22,136 nucleotides of DNA from the NCBI GenBank assembly GCA_902489075.1, contig CABTYO010000030.1, positions 1 to 22,136 on the forward strand, written 5' to 3'. This document shows positions 1 through 7,447 of the stretch, piece after piece; positions within the stretch are counted from its first letter, which is position 1, and each line of letters begins with the position of its first letter. This DNA comes from an uncultured Faecalicatena sp. (GTDB lineage Bacteria; Bacillota; Clostridia; Lachnospirales; Lachnospiraceae). Both the position numbers and the translations under genes were made by a program. Under the pieces are notes generated by a model. That model saw nothing but the letters and a program-made list of their open reading frames with translations. It made no database searches and was not told the origin of the DNA.

Positions 1-124
1 ACTGTAAGGCAGGGACTGTCTGAACAGTATAATCAACGCCTGTGGAGTAAGTGTAAGACCAGTCTTTAAGATGGCGGTTTACGCCGAAGCAGGAAGCACG
101 TGACTTTAGTCGTGTGAGGTTCAC
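1..124 (+). mobile_element. Right end of an IS200/IS605-type element (tnpB 3' tail / guide-RNA scaffold), partial
   Basis: The stretch has the look of the conserved 3' end of a tnpB gene and its overlapping guide (omega) RNA: small hairpins (GGCG/CGCC around 74-84) and the frequent KQEA-type coding end (87-98), which lies in a frame interrupted by stops. A terminal hairpin follows, CACGTGAC (97-104), loop TTTA, GTCGTGTG (109-116), pairing over 8 bp with two G-T wobbles, then GGTTCAC (118-124). In IS605-family elements such a subterminal hairpin marks the right end. Frame 1 stays open from the window edge to a stop at 67-69. Whether an intact tnpB lies upstream cannot be seen. The alternative is a solo relic or a chance hairpin. 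Family assignment is by pattern recognition, not alignment. Confidence 0.5.
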
Positions 125-144
125 AAAAGAAAATGGAGAATAAG

Positions 145-915
145 ATGCAGGAAAATCAGATGAATGAAATGGAAAATGAAGAACACACACTGGTGATCGA
201 GGGAAGAAATGCAGTATTGGAAGCATTTCGTTCCGGCAAGCCGATCGACAAGGTATTCATCCTTGACGGCTGCCAGGACGGTCCCATCAGGACCATCGTC
301 AGAGAGGCGAAAAAGCACGACACCATCCTGAATTTTGTAGGGAAGGACAGGCTCTCACAGCTGTCAGAGACAGGAAAGCATCAGGGCGTGATCGCATACG
401 CTGCGGCTTATGAGTATGCAGATATTGAAGATATGTTCAAAAAGGCGGAGGAAAAGGGCGAGGACCCATTTCTGATCCTTCTGGATAATATCGAGGACCC
501 GCACAATCTGGGGGCAATTATCCGTACAGCCAATCTGGCAGGAGCACACGGTGTGATTATTCCGAAGCGCAGGGCAGCAGGCCTGACCGCTACGGTTGCC
601 AGGACATCTGCAGGGGCGCTGAATTACACTCCTGTAGCGAAAGTAACGAACCTTGCCAAGACGATGGAAGAGTTAAAGGAAAGAGGTCTCTGGTTCGTAT
701 GTGCGGACATGGGTGGAGAATCCATGTACCGGCTGAACCTGACAGGACCGATCGGACTCGTCATCGGAAATGAAGGCGAGGGCGTGGGCCGCCTTGTCAA
801 GGAAAAGTGCGATTTTGTGGCAAGTATTCCTATGAAAGGGGAAATAGACTCCCTGAATGCATCTGTGGCAGCCGGAGTACTGGCTTATGAGATTGTGCGC
901 CAGCGGATGAAATAA
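145..915 (+). CDS. rlmB: 23S rRNA (guanosine-2'-O-)-methyltransferase RlmB (SpoU/TrmH family)
   Basis: The product transfers a methyl group from S-adenosylmethionine to a ribose 2'-OH in 23S rRNA and acts in the cytoplasm during ribosome assembly. A short N-terminal substrate-binding part contains IEGRNAVLEAFRSGK. The C-terminal SPOUT knot carries all three SpoU motifs: NIEDPHNLGAIIRTANLAGA, GLVIGNEGEGVG, and IPMKGEIDSLNASVAAG with the catalytic-loop Asn and Ser. The length of about 256 residues is normal for the family. ATG 145 is preferred because GGAG lies 6 nt upstream (135-138). An in-frame ATG at 133 would add four residues but has a poorer ribosome binding site. In Firmicutes the gene often sits in a cysS-mrnC-rlmB-(yacP)-sigH cluster, and sigH follows here. 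The IS605-like end stops about 20 nt before the start, so native upstream signals may have been displaced. Choice between RlmB and another SpoU paralogue rests partly on this context. Confidence 0.92.
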   Translation: MQENQMNEMENEEHTLVIEGRNAVLEAFRSGKPIDKVFILDGCQDGPIRTIVREAKKHDTILNFVGKDRLSQLSETGKHQGVIAYAAAYEYADIEDMFKKAEEKGEDPFLILLDNIEDPHNLGAIIRTANLAGAHGVIIPKRRAAGLTATVARTSAGALNYTPVAKVTNLAKTMEELKERGLWFVCADMGGESMYRLNLTGPIGLVIGNEGEGVGRLVKEKCDFVASIPMKGEIDSLNASVAAGVLAYEIVRQRMK

Positions 916-953
916 GGCGGAATAAGAGAAAAGAAGAATAAAAAGCAAGTGAG

Positions 954-993
954 AATAAATGAAAAGCTAAACAGAAATAAATGAAAAGTTAAA
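954..993 (+). repeat. Tandem near-identical 18-mers downstream of rlmB
   Basis: AATAAATGAAAAGCTAAA (954-971) recurs as AATAAATGAAAAGTTAAA (976-993) with one mismatch and a 22-nt period. The region is A-rich and noncoding. Function is unknown. It could be simple slippage duplication. Confidence 0.6.
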
Positions 994-1016
994 TAAACGC
1001 AGTGATAGATGAAGCA

Positions 1017-1053
1017 GGACGGCTGGAGACAAGAACGTGTTTCCATGCCGTCC
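1017..1053 (+). terminator. Hairpin between rlmB and sigH, possible weak terminator or leader structure
   Basis: GGACGGC (1017-1023) pairs with GCCGTCC (1047-1053), extended by TGGA/TCCA. The tail GTTTCGG is only weakly U-rich, so termination is uncertain. It may be a structure in the sigH leader instead. Confidence 0.4.
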
Positions 1054-1102
1054 GTTTCGGAAATACTGTACTTTGTATGAGGGAAACAGAGAGGTAATGC
1101 GG

Positions 1103-1714
1103 ATGAATAAGTATGATGTAATACCAGACGAACAGCTGATCCAGGATTTTAAGAATGGTGAATCAGAAATCATGGATTATCTCATGGTAAAGTATAAGTC
1201 CATGGTCCGTAAAAAAGCGAGGGCAATGTATCTGATCGGCGGGGAGAATGAGGACCTGATCCAGGAGGGGATGATCGGCCTGATTAAGGCGGTGCGCGAT
1301 TTTGACCCGGCCCAGAAGGCAGCCTTTGCCACTTTTGCAGAGATGTGCGTGTCCAGACAGATGTACACGGCGATCGAAGCTTCCAAGAGGAAAAAGCACA
1401 TCCCTCTGAACTCCTATATTTCACTGTATGAAGAAGGGGAGGGCACGGACGAGGAGAAGAAGCTTCCCCTGATCGATACGATTGAGCCTGAGAAAGAAAA
1501 TAACCCGGAGACACTATATTTCGGGAAGGAGTTTACAGAGGCTTTTGTGGAAGAATTAAAGCAGAACTTAAGTCCCCTGGAGAATCATGTGCTGTATCTT
1601 CACCTGATGGGAACAGATTACCGGACTATCGCGGAGCTTCTTGGAAAAAGCCCAAAGGCTATCGACAATGCACTTCAGAGAATCCGGGGCAAGGCGGGAA
1701 AACTACTGGAATAA
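1103..1714 (+). CDS. sigH: RNA polymerase sporulation sigma factor SigH
   Basis: Sigma-70 family protein of about 203 residues directing RNA polymerase to early stationary-phase and sporulation promoters in Firmicutes. Region 2 is clear: DSEQL-type start (PDEQLIQDFKNGE), then EDLIQEGMIGLIKAVRDFDP for core binding and -10 recognition. Region 4 ends the protein with a helix-turn-helix (GTDYRTIAELLGKSPKAIDN, then ALQRIRGKAGKLL). The reading frame opens at 1037, but AGAGG at 1090-1094 sits 8 nt before ATG 1103 and only 2 nt before ATG 1097, so 1103 is the best start. The position just after rlmB, with yacP missing, matches the cluster seen in Bacillus and Clostridia and supports SigH over another small sigma factor. 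A hairpin and A-rich repeats fill the leader. No clear promoter was recognised. Confidence 0.9.
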   Translation: MNKYDVIPDEQLIQDFKNGESEIMDYLMVKYKSMVRKKARAMYLIGGENEDLIQEGMIGLIKAVRDFDPAQKAAFATFAEMCVSRQMYTAIEASKRKKHIPLNSYISLYEEGEGTDEEKKLPLIDTIEPEKENNPETLYFGKEFTEAFVEELKQNLSPLENHVLYLHLMGTDYRTIAELLGKSPKAIDNALQRIRGKAGKLLE

Positions 1715-1753
1715 ATCTCCAGCATTCAGTGATCAATCAAAGAGGAAAAATTT

Positions 1754-4201
1754 ATGGACAAAATACAAATTCTCGGTGCCACAGAAGGAAATCTGAAAAA
1801 CATTTCCCTGGAGATTCCGAAAAACAAACTCGTTGTCTTCACCGGACTCTCTGGCTCCGGTAAATCAACGCTTCTGATCGATGTCCTCTACAATGAGTGC
1901 CAGAGGCAGTATCTTGAGGCGATGGCGTTTCAGGGCATCCACAAGCCAAAGGTGGAGCGCGTCCGCGGGGCATCCCCTGCAATCGTTATTTCCCAGACCG
2001 ATGCGAATAAGAATCCGCGTTCTACCGTAGGGACAGTGACGGACATCTATACGGACCTGCGGATGATCTATGAAAAGCTGGGAGTAAGGACCTGCCCGTT
2101 TTGCGGAGAGCAGATTTCGGCGGCTGACTGCAGGGAAGAGACAGAAAAAATAGAGAATGAATTCCATGTTTACATGTATTGCAATAGATGCGGGAAGAGA
2201 ATGGACAAGATCACCCGCACCTGTTTTTCTTTTAATACAAAGGAGGGCGCCTGCCCTGTCTGCGAGGGGCTTGGCCGGATACATACCATCAACAGGGAGA
2301 GAACGGTAGATGAGAGTAAGCCGCTGGAAGATGGAGCGGTGGCATATTGGGAAAAGCAGTACGGAAAATATCAGATTTCAGTCCTTTACAAAGCGTTTCA
2401 GTATTATCGGATCCCTTATACGTCAGGAGTCCCGGTCAGTGAATTCAGTGAAGTACAGAAGGCTATTCTATATGAAGGAACAGACTGTGAAAAAGTAAGG
2501 CAGGCATTCCCCGGTCTGATGCCTCCTAAAAATGTGGCATCCGGCAGATTTGAGGGCGTCTTCCCGATCCTGATGCGGCGTCTGGCAGATAAAAACGGGG
2601 AAATGAAGCAGCTGGAGGAATATTTTGATGTACAAAAGTGTCCAGACTGTAAAGGGGAGCGTCTCGGAAAACTGAGCCGTGAGGTAACGGTGAATGGTAT
2701 CCGTCTGCCCCAGCTGTCCGTATTTTCTCTGGAACAGCTGTTTCAGTGGGTGCAGGAATTAAGGAAAAGCCTGTCTGAAAAACAAACGGATTATGTCCTG
2801 GCATATCTGACCGATATGGAGACAAAGATAAAACGTTTCCTGAAAGTCGGGCTTGGCTACCTTTCTCTGGACAGACAGACTACGACACTTTCGGGCGGAG
2901 AACTCCAGAGAGTCCGGCTTGCGGCGGCGCTGGATGCAGAGCTTTCAGGAATCATCTATATCCTGGATGAACCAACCCAGGGGCTGCATCCCAGGGATAC
3001 GAAGGGGCTTGTGGCGATTTTGACACGTCTGCGGGACCTGGGAAATACAGTGCTGGTCATTGAGCATGATCCGGATGTCATGAATGCCGCGGACCATATC
3101 ATAGACATGGGGCCGGGTGCCGGAAGGTTTGGCGGACGTATCATAGCAGAAGGGACTCTGGAAGAAATTAAAAGACAGGCAGATTCCGTGACAGGCCGAT
3201 GGCTGCTTGAGGAACACCCGGAAAAGAAGAACTTCCGCAGACCAAAGGGAAACATTTTGATAGAGCATGCGGATCGGTTTAATCTAAAAGACCTTTCCGT
3301 CCAGATTCCCACAGGCTGTCTTGTCTCTGTAACAGGCCCATCCGGATCGGGGAAATCTACGTTGGTCTTTGAAGTGCTTGCAAAAGGCAGGGAACAACTG
3401 GGGCATAACCGCGTCACTGGCCTGGGGCAGTTTGACCGGATTGTGGAGATCGATCAGTCAGCGGTCACGAGGATGAAGCGCTCCAACGTGGCGACTTATA
3501 CGGAGGTCTATTCCCATATCAGAACTGTTTTTGCAAAGACAGAAGGCGCAAAGAAAGCTGGATTTACTGCAAAACATTTTTCCTTCAATACCCCGGGCGG
3601 CAGATGCGAAAACTGCGAGGGGCTGGGTGTGGTGGAAAATAATATGCTGTTTTTTGCAAATACAGAGGTTATATGCCCGGTGTGTAATGGCAGCCGGTTT
3701 CAGAAAGAAGTCCTTGCTGTCAGGTATCAAGGGCTTTCTATCCGGGAGGTCCTGGATCTTTCTGTGGATGAGGCATGTGAAATCTTCCGGGAGCAGCTTA
3801 AGATCAGGAAAGTCCTGGAAATCCTTGCGGCAGCAGGCCTGGGATATCTTAAGCTGGGGCAGAGTCTTACGACATTGTCCGGCGGTGAATGTCAGCGTTT
3901 GAAGCTGGCAAAAGAGCTGGCTGCAAATGCTTCGGGGGTACAGAACCTTTATCTGATGGATGAACCGACTACCGGGCTGCATCCGGCAGATATAGAGAAT
4001 TTTCTGAAACTTTTGGACCGGATAGCAGATGCGGGCAATACCATTGTGGTGACAGAGCACAACCAGCAGCTGATCAAAAACAGTGACTGGGTCATTGACC
4101 TGGGACCTGAAGGCGGAGAAAACGGAGGCAGTCTGATGTTCGAGGGGACTCCCGGGGAGATGAGGACAGCTGAAACAAGTATTACGGCGGGTTATCTATG
4201 A
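1754..4201 (+). CDS. UvrA-like ABC ATPase lacking the UvrB-binding domain (class II UvrA / UvrA2-DrrC type)
   Basis: Tandem ABC ATPase of the UvrA family, 815 residues against about 940 for canonical UvrA. The first half has Walker A GLSGSGKST (31-39), signature LSGGELQR (about 378) and Walker B YILDEPTQGLHP (about 400). The second half has GPSGSGKST (about 527), LSGGECQR (about 708) and YLMDEPTTGLHP (about 732). The C-terminal zinc finger is intact (CENC, 19 residues, CPVC; about 617-643), and CPFC (114-117) and CNRC (143-146) form an N-terminal one. Only about 45 residues separate the N-terminal CPFC from the conserved FSFNT segment, so the UvrB-binding domain normally found there is missing. 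It therefore probably does not serve classical excision repair. Paralogues of this shape include Deinococcus UvrA2 and Streptomyces DrrC, linked to DNA-damaging drug tolerance. AGAGG lies 8 nt before the ATG. The gap to sigH is 39 nt with no obvious terminator. Confidence 0.9.
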   Translation: MDKIQILGATEGNLKNISLEIPKNKLVVFTGLSGSGKSTLLIDVLYNECQRQYLEAMAFQGIHKPKVERVRGASPAIVISQTDANKNPRSTVGTVTDIYTDLRMIYEKLGVRTCPFCGEQISAADCREETEKIENEFHVYMYCNRCGKRMDKITRTCFSFNTKEGACPVCEGLGRIHTINRERTVDESKPLEDGAVAYWEKQYGKYQISVLYKAFQYYRIPYTSGVPVSEFSEVQKAILYEGTDCEKVRQAFPGLMPPKNVASGRFEGVFPILMRRLADKNGEMKQLEEYFDVQKCPDCKGERLGKLSREVTVNGIRLPQLSVFSLEQLFQWVQELRKSLSEKQTDYVLAYLTDMETKIKRFLKVGLGYLSLDRQTTTLSGGELQRVRLAAALDAELSGIIYILDEPTQGLHPRDTKGLVAILTRLRDLGNTVLVIEHDPDVMNAADHIIDMGPGAGRFGGRIIAEGTLEEIKRQADSVTGRWLLEEHPEKKNFRRPKGNILIEHADRFNLKDLSVQIPTGCLVSVTGPSGSGKSTLVFEVLAKGREQLGHNRVTGLGQFDRIVEIDQSAVTRMKRSNVATYTEVYSHIRTVFAKTEGAKKAGFTAKHFSFNTPGGRCENCEGLGVVENNMLFFANTEVICPVCNGSRFQKEVLAVRYQGLSIREVLDLSVDEACEIFREQLKIRKVLEILAAAGLGYLKLGQSLTTLSGGECQRLKLAKELAANASGVQNLYLMDEPTTGLHPADIENFLKLLDRIADAGNTIVVTEHNQQLIKNSDWVIDLGPEGGENGGSLMFEGTPGEMRTAETSITAGYL

Positions 4202-4280
4202 AAATGAAGGATATACAGAATCATCGGTGACAGGATGAAAAGTCTGTTGGAAACGCATCGTTATTTAAAAAAATGAAATA

Positions 4281-4327
4281 AACAGTATATAACAGTTGAC
4301 AACAGTTATATACTGTTATATACTGTT
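4281..4327 (+). promoter_or_regulatory. Sigma-A promoter embedded in GntR/YtrA-type operator palindromes
   Basis: TTGACA (4296-4301), a 17-nt spacer and TATACT (4319-4324) make a near-consensus promoter. The same 47 bases form an inverted repeat: AACAGTATATAACAGT (4281-4296) is the exact reverse complement of ACTGTTATATACTGTT (4312-4327). A second palindrome, AACAGTTATATACTGTT, spans 4301-4317. The half-site AACAGT/ACTGTT occurs five times. YtrA-type GntR repressors usually bind such sites at their own operons, so autoregulation by the next gene is inferred. Confidence 0.85.
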
Positions 4328-4348
4328 TATGAACAAAGGAGGATTGCC

Positions 4349-4720
4349 ATGAAGTTAATCATTAATAATTCTTCCATGCAGCCGATCTATGAGCAGATCC
4401 AGACTCAGATCCGGACCATGATCATGCAGGGAGAACTGGCAGAGGACACGATGCTGCCATCTGTCAGAACCTTGGCAAAAGAACTCAGGGTCAGTGCACT
4501 GACCGTAAAGAAGGCATATGATGCGCTGGAACAGGAAGGATTTATTGTAACTGTCCATGGTAAGGGGAGCTTCGTATCATGTGCCAACCAGGAATTTATG
4601 CTGGAAGAGAAGAAGAAAGAAGTGGAAGCCGACCTTGAGATGGCCATCAGGAAGGGCAGAAGCTGTGGTATGAGCAATCAGGAACTAACAGAACTGTTTC
4701 AAATTATTCTGGAGGACTAA
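4349..4720 (+). CDS. GntR family (YtrA subfamily) transcriptional regulator
   Basis: A 123-residue DNA-binding repressor. The N-terminal winged helix-turn-helix is typical of GntR proteins: PIYEQIQTQIRTMIMQGEL, LPSVRTLAKELRVSALTVKK, AYDALEQEGFIVTVHGKGSF. The short C-terminal tail of about 45 residues (EEKKKEVEADLEMAIRKGRS onward) is a helical dimerisation arm with no ligand-binding domain, the mark of the YtrA subfamily. AAGGAGG (4336-4342) lies 6 nt before ATG 4349. The stop is 2 nt before the ABC ATPase gene, so the three genes form one operon, as in the ytr and staphylococcal pmt loci. YtrA-type regulators there respond to cell envelope stress or amphipathic peptides. The inducer here is unknown. 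The operator repeats just upstream make it the likely repressor of its own operon. Confidence 0.92.
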   Translation: MKLIINNSSMQPIYEQIQTQIRTMIMQGELAEDTMLPSVRTLAKELRVSALTVKKAYDALEQEGFIVTVHGKGSFVSCANQEFMLEEKKKEVEADLEMAIRKGRSCGMSNQELTELFQIILED

Positions 4721-4722
4721 CG

Positions 4723-5574
4723 ATGATACTGAAATTAGAAAATGTTGAAAAGCATTATGAACAATTTGATTTAAAATGTTCCCTTGAGGTACATGAGGGC
4801 TGTGTGACAGGACTGATCGGTCAGAACGGAGCCGGGAAGAGTACTACATTCAAAGCCATTCTGGGCCTGGTCAATACGGACGGCGGGAAGATAGAAGTAT
4901 TTGGAAAGGAAATGAAGGAACTCTCTGCAAAAGACAAGGAGGAGATCGGGGTGGTCCTGTCGGATTCGGGTTTTAGCGGATATCTGACGGTCAAGGATAT
5001 TCTTCCGATTCTCACCAGTATGTATTCCACGTTTGATAAGAACGATTTCCTGAAGAAATGCAGACATTTCAGCATTCCCATGGACAGGAAGGTGAAGGAA
5101 TTTTCAACAGGTATGAAGGCAAAGCTCAAGGTACTGGTGGCGATGTCACACAATGCAAAGCTTCTGATCATGGATGAGCCGACCGCGGGGCTGGATGTGA
5201 TTGCCAGAGATGAACTGTTGGACCTGATGAGGGAATATATGGAGAGGGAAGATGCTTCTATCCTGATCAGTTCCCATATTTCCAGTGACCTGGAAGGGCT
5301 CTGCGACGATATCTATATGATCCATGAGGGGCAGATTGTCATGCATGAGGAGACTGACAGGCTTCTCGGGGATTACGGTGTCCTTAAGGTGACGGCAGAA
5401 GAGTATGATAAGCTGGATAAGCGGTACATTCTGAAGCGGAGAAAAGAGAATTACGGTTACAGCTGTCTGACGAATGAGAAGCAGTATTATCTGGACAACT
5501 ACCGCGGCATAACTGTGGAAAAAGGAAATATTGATGAAGTAATCACAATGATGATCAGGGGGGAAGGAAAATGA
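4723..5574 (+). CDS. ABC transporter ATP-binding protein
   Basis: ATPase subunit of an ABC exporter, 283 residues. Walker A is GQNGAGKST (33-41). The signature motif is degenerate, reading EFSTGMKAKLKV where LSGGQ would be expected (about residue 127), a form common in YtrB/ABC-2-type ATPases. Walker B is LLIMDEPTAGLD (about 147), and the H-loop is in ISSHISSDLE. The C-terminal part of about 70 residues is a less conserved accessory region. It begins 2 nt after the regulator and its last four bases overlap the permease start, so translation is probably coupled. It should pair with the single permease that follows to make a homodimeric exporter. The substrate cannot be told. By analogy with similar GntR-linked operons, a peptide, antimicrobial or lipid-like molecule is possible. 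Confidence 0.93.
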   Translation: MILKLENVEKHYEQFDLKCSLEVHEGCVTGLIGQNGAGKSTTFKAILGLVNTDGGKIEVFGKEMKELSAKDKEEIGVVLSDSGFSGYLTVKDILPILTSMYSTFDKNDFLKKCRHFSIPMDRKVKEFSTGMKAKLKVLVAMSHNAKLLIMDEPTAGLDVIARDELLDLMREYMEREDASILISSHISSDLEGLCDDIYMIHEGQIVMHEETDRLLGDYGVLKVTAEEYDKLDKRYILKRRKENYGYSCLTNEKQYYLDNYRGITVEKGNIDEVITMMIRGEGK

Positions 5575-6227
5575 AAGGATTATTGATCAAAGACCTGAAG
5601 TTATTAAAAAATCAGACGAATTTTTTCATTACCATATGTGTAATAGGAATCCTGCTTATGGTCATGCAGGGAAATGCCATTATTCCGATCAGCTATGGAA
5701 CTCTGATGTTTTCCATGTTTACGCTCAGCACCATCAGCTACGATGAATTTGACAACTGCAGTGCTTTTCTATTTACCCTGCCTGTCACACGGAAGCAGTA
5801 TGTCCTTGAAAAATATGTGTTCGGGATCCTGGTAGCTGTGGTACCATGGGCAGTTTCAATTGTAGTGTCTGTGGTATATCAGACCATTAAAAATCCGGGA
5901 GAGGATCTGTTAGAACTTCTGATGACGGCACTTGTCATGCTGTGTTTTGCACTTGCATTTCTGGGACTTACACTGCCGGTTCAGCTGAAATTCGGGGCAG
6001 ATAAAGGCCGGATGGCCATGTTTGGAGTGATGGGAGCAATCGTAGTCGTAGGTTTCGTGATCGGATTTGTTCTGAAATCACTGGGAATCCCTCTGGAAGA
6101 GATCATCAGCAATCTTACAACAATAGGCCTGGCAGGTCTGATCGGGGCAGCCATGGTGTTCTGTGGCATACTGTGGATGATTTCCTATTCCATATCCTTA
6201 AAGATCATCATGAAGAAGCAGTTTTAA
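5571..6227 (+). CDS. ABC-2 type transporter permease
   Basis: Membrane subunit of the ABC exporter, 218 residues, starting with MKGLLIKDLKLLKNQTNFF, the amphipathic N-terminal helix seen in ABC-2 permeases (ABC2_membrane_5-like). About six hydrophobic segments follow: residues near 20-35, 38-52, 85-105, 120-140, 150-170 and 190-212. The YDEFDNCSAFLFTLPVTRKQYVLEKY stretch between segments two and three contains the LPVTR motif typical of this group. The start overlaps the ATPase stop by 4 nt (ATGA), indicating translational coupling. It is the last gene of the GntR-ATPase-permease operon and is followed directly by a strong terminator. Only one permease gene is present, so a homodimer is expected. 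Confidence 0.88.
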   Translation: MKGLLIKDLKLLKNQTNFFITICVIGILLMVMQGNAIIPISYGTLMFSMFTLSTISYDEFDNCSAFLFTLPVTRKQYVLEKYVFGILVAVVPWAVSIVVSVVYQTIKNPGEDLLELLMTALVMLCFALAFLGLTLPVQLKFGADKGRMAMFGVMGAIVVVGFVIGFVLKSLGIPLEEIISNLTTIGLAGLIGAAMVFCGILWMISYSISLKIIMKKQF

Positions 6228-6242
6228 AATTTATGATTCCTT

Positions 6243-6290
6243 AAAATCCGCGGAAAACAGGGTGTTACAGAGGTGCCTGCCGCGGATTTT
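6243..6290 (+). terminator. Intrinsic terminator of the GntR-ABC operon
   Basis: AAAATCCGCGG (6243-6253) pairs perfectly with CCGCGGATTTT (6280-6290), with CAGG/CCTG pairing inside the loop. The tail is ATATTTTA. The symmetric A and T flanks could also allow termination in the opposite direction. Confidence 0.85.
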
Positions 6291-6302
6291 ATATTTTAGA
6301 AA

Positions 6303-6331
6303 TTGCGTCTTGAGCGATCTTGTAGTATAAT
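6303..6331 (+). promoter_or_regulatory. Probable sigma-A promoter of the SleB-like gene
   Basis: A perfect TATAAT (6326-6331) lies 40 nt before the start codon. The best -35 at 17-nt spacing is the weak TTGCGT (6303-6308). Confidence 0.55.
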
Positions 6332-6370
6332 ATCTAAACAGACGACTTTTTAGAAAGGAATCTCTAATTT

Positions 6371-7393
6371 ATGAAACGATTTTCAAAACAAAAGCTAAAT
6401 GCAGGTATTGCGCTTTTCTGCCTGATTGCGCTGATATGTCCTCCGGCCCTGGGACAGGCGAAGGAATTCTCTTCGGCGCGGGAGAAGGCTGCGAATCTGC
6501 AGACCGAGTTAGACGGGATTAATAAGGAGCTGGCATCGATCAGCGAGGAGATCGCATCGATCGAGATGCAGACAGAGATGATGTCCGCCGAGATTCAGCG
6601 TACGGAGGATTCCCTTAAGGCTGCAAAGAAGGACGAGGACAAGCATTATCAGGATATGAAGGCCCGGATCAAGTACATGTACGAGACCGGAGATGCCACT
6701 CTGCTGGAATTACTTTTCTCGGCAAAGAATATGACGGATTTTCTCAACAAGGCGGAATTCGTCCAGAATGTCAGCGATTATGACCGGCAGATGCTGGATC
6801 AGCTGACAGAGATCAGCAAGGATATTGAGACGAAAGAGAAGACTTTAAAGGCTCAGCAGAAGGCTCAGGGCGAATTGAAGGACAAGCTGAAAAAGCAGCA
6901 GGATGAGCTTGAGAAGAAAGCAGAGGCAACTTCCACAGATCTGGATGCCCTGAAGGCACAGATGCAGAGGGAGGCCGCAGCAGGAACCGTAGTCATGAGT
7001 ACGGACGGACGGATTATACATGACAGCGCAGTCCAGGTTTCAGATAATGAGACGCAGCTGCTCGCATCGATCATCGAATGTGAGGCATATCAGGATTACA
7101 ATTCCCTGTTAGCCGTTGCCACCGTGATCATGAACCGGGTCGAGGATTCCCGATTCCCGAATACAATCGCGGAAGTTGTATATGCATCCAATCAGTTCGA
7201 GCCTGTTACATTGGGAAGCCTGGATGCAGTCCTGTCAAGAGGACCGAGTGCTCTTTCCCTGCAGGTAGCAAAAGATGCCCTGAACGGAGCAAGGCTGGCG
7301 GCAGTGTCAGACTGTTATTTCTTCCTCTATGCAGGCGCCACCAATAAGGGCGGTGTCAACGTGGGGAACAACGTCTTCTTCCCGAGCTGGTAG
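6371..7393 (+). CDS. Secreted coiled-coil protein with C-terminal SleB-like cell wall hydrolase domain
   Basis: Predicted exported peptidoglycan hydrolase, 340 residues. A signal peptide covers about residues 1-30: MKRFSKQK charged start, hydrophobic core IALFCLIALICPPALG, likely cut near GQA. Residues about 31-200 form long heptad-rich coiled coils like the N-terminal parts of CwlO/EnvC-type hydrolases, including YMYETGDATLLELLFSAKNM. A linker leads to a Hydrolase_2 (SleB) domain at about 228-340, with ETQLLASIIECEAYQDYNSL, AVATVIMNRVEDSRFPNT and NQFEPVTLGSLDAV. SleB-type enzymes are lytic transglycosylases of spore cortex or vegetative wall, and the Glu in IIECEAY matches the catalytic position. 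The fusion of a CwlO-like coiled coil with SleB suggests a membrane-complex-controlled hydrolase rather than the germination enzyme itself. AAAGGAA precedes the ATG by about 10 nt. Confidence 0.88.
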   Translation: MKRFSKQKLNAGIALFCLIALICPPALGQAKEFSSAREKAANLQTELDGINKELASISEEIASIEMQTEMMSAEIQRTEDSLKAAKKDEDKHYQDMKARIKYMYETGDATLLELLFSAKNMTDFLNKAEFVQNVSDYDRQMLDQLTEISKDIETKEKTLKAQQKAQGELKDKLKKQQDELEKKAEATSTDLDALKAQMQREAAAGTVVMSTDGRIIHDSAVQVSDNETQLLASIIECEAYQDYNSLLAVATVIMNRVEDSRFPNTIAEVVYASNQFEPVTLGSLDAVLSRGPSALSLQVAKDALNGARLAAVSDCYFFLYAGATNKGGVNVGNNVFFPSW

Positions 7394-7447
7394 AAGAGAA
7401 GTTATAATGGAGATTTAACTTCCAGACAGAACGAATCAGTTGGACGA

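Noticed and set aside
3..66. An intact tnpB coding end in frame 3
   Set aside because: Stops at 24-26, 30-32 and 48-50 break that frame; only the nucleotide-level scaffold and hairpin support the element call.
3458..4060. 200-codon open frame on the minus strand
   Set aside because: It is antisense to the second ATPase half of the UvrA paralogue, whose motifs are all conserved in the sense frame.
7398..7422. Hairpin GAAGTTA/TAACTTC after the SleB-like gene as a terminator
   Set aside because: The stem is weak, A/T-rich and lacks a T tract; no clear terminator could be assigned to that gene.
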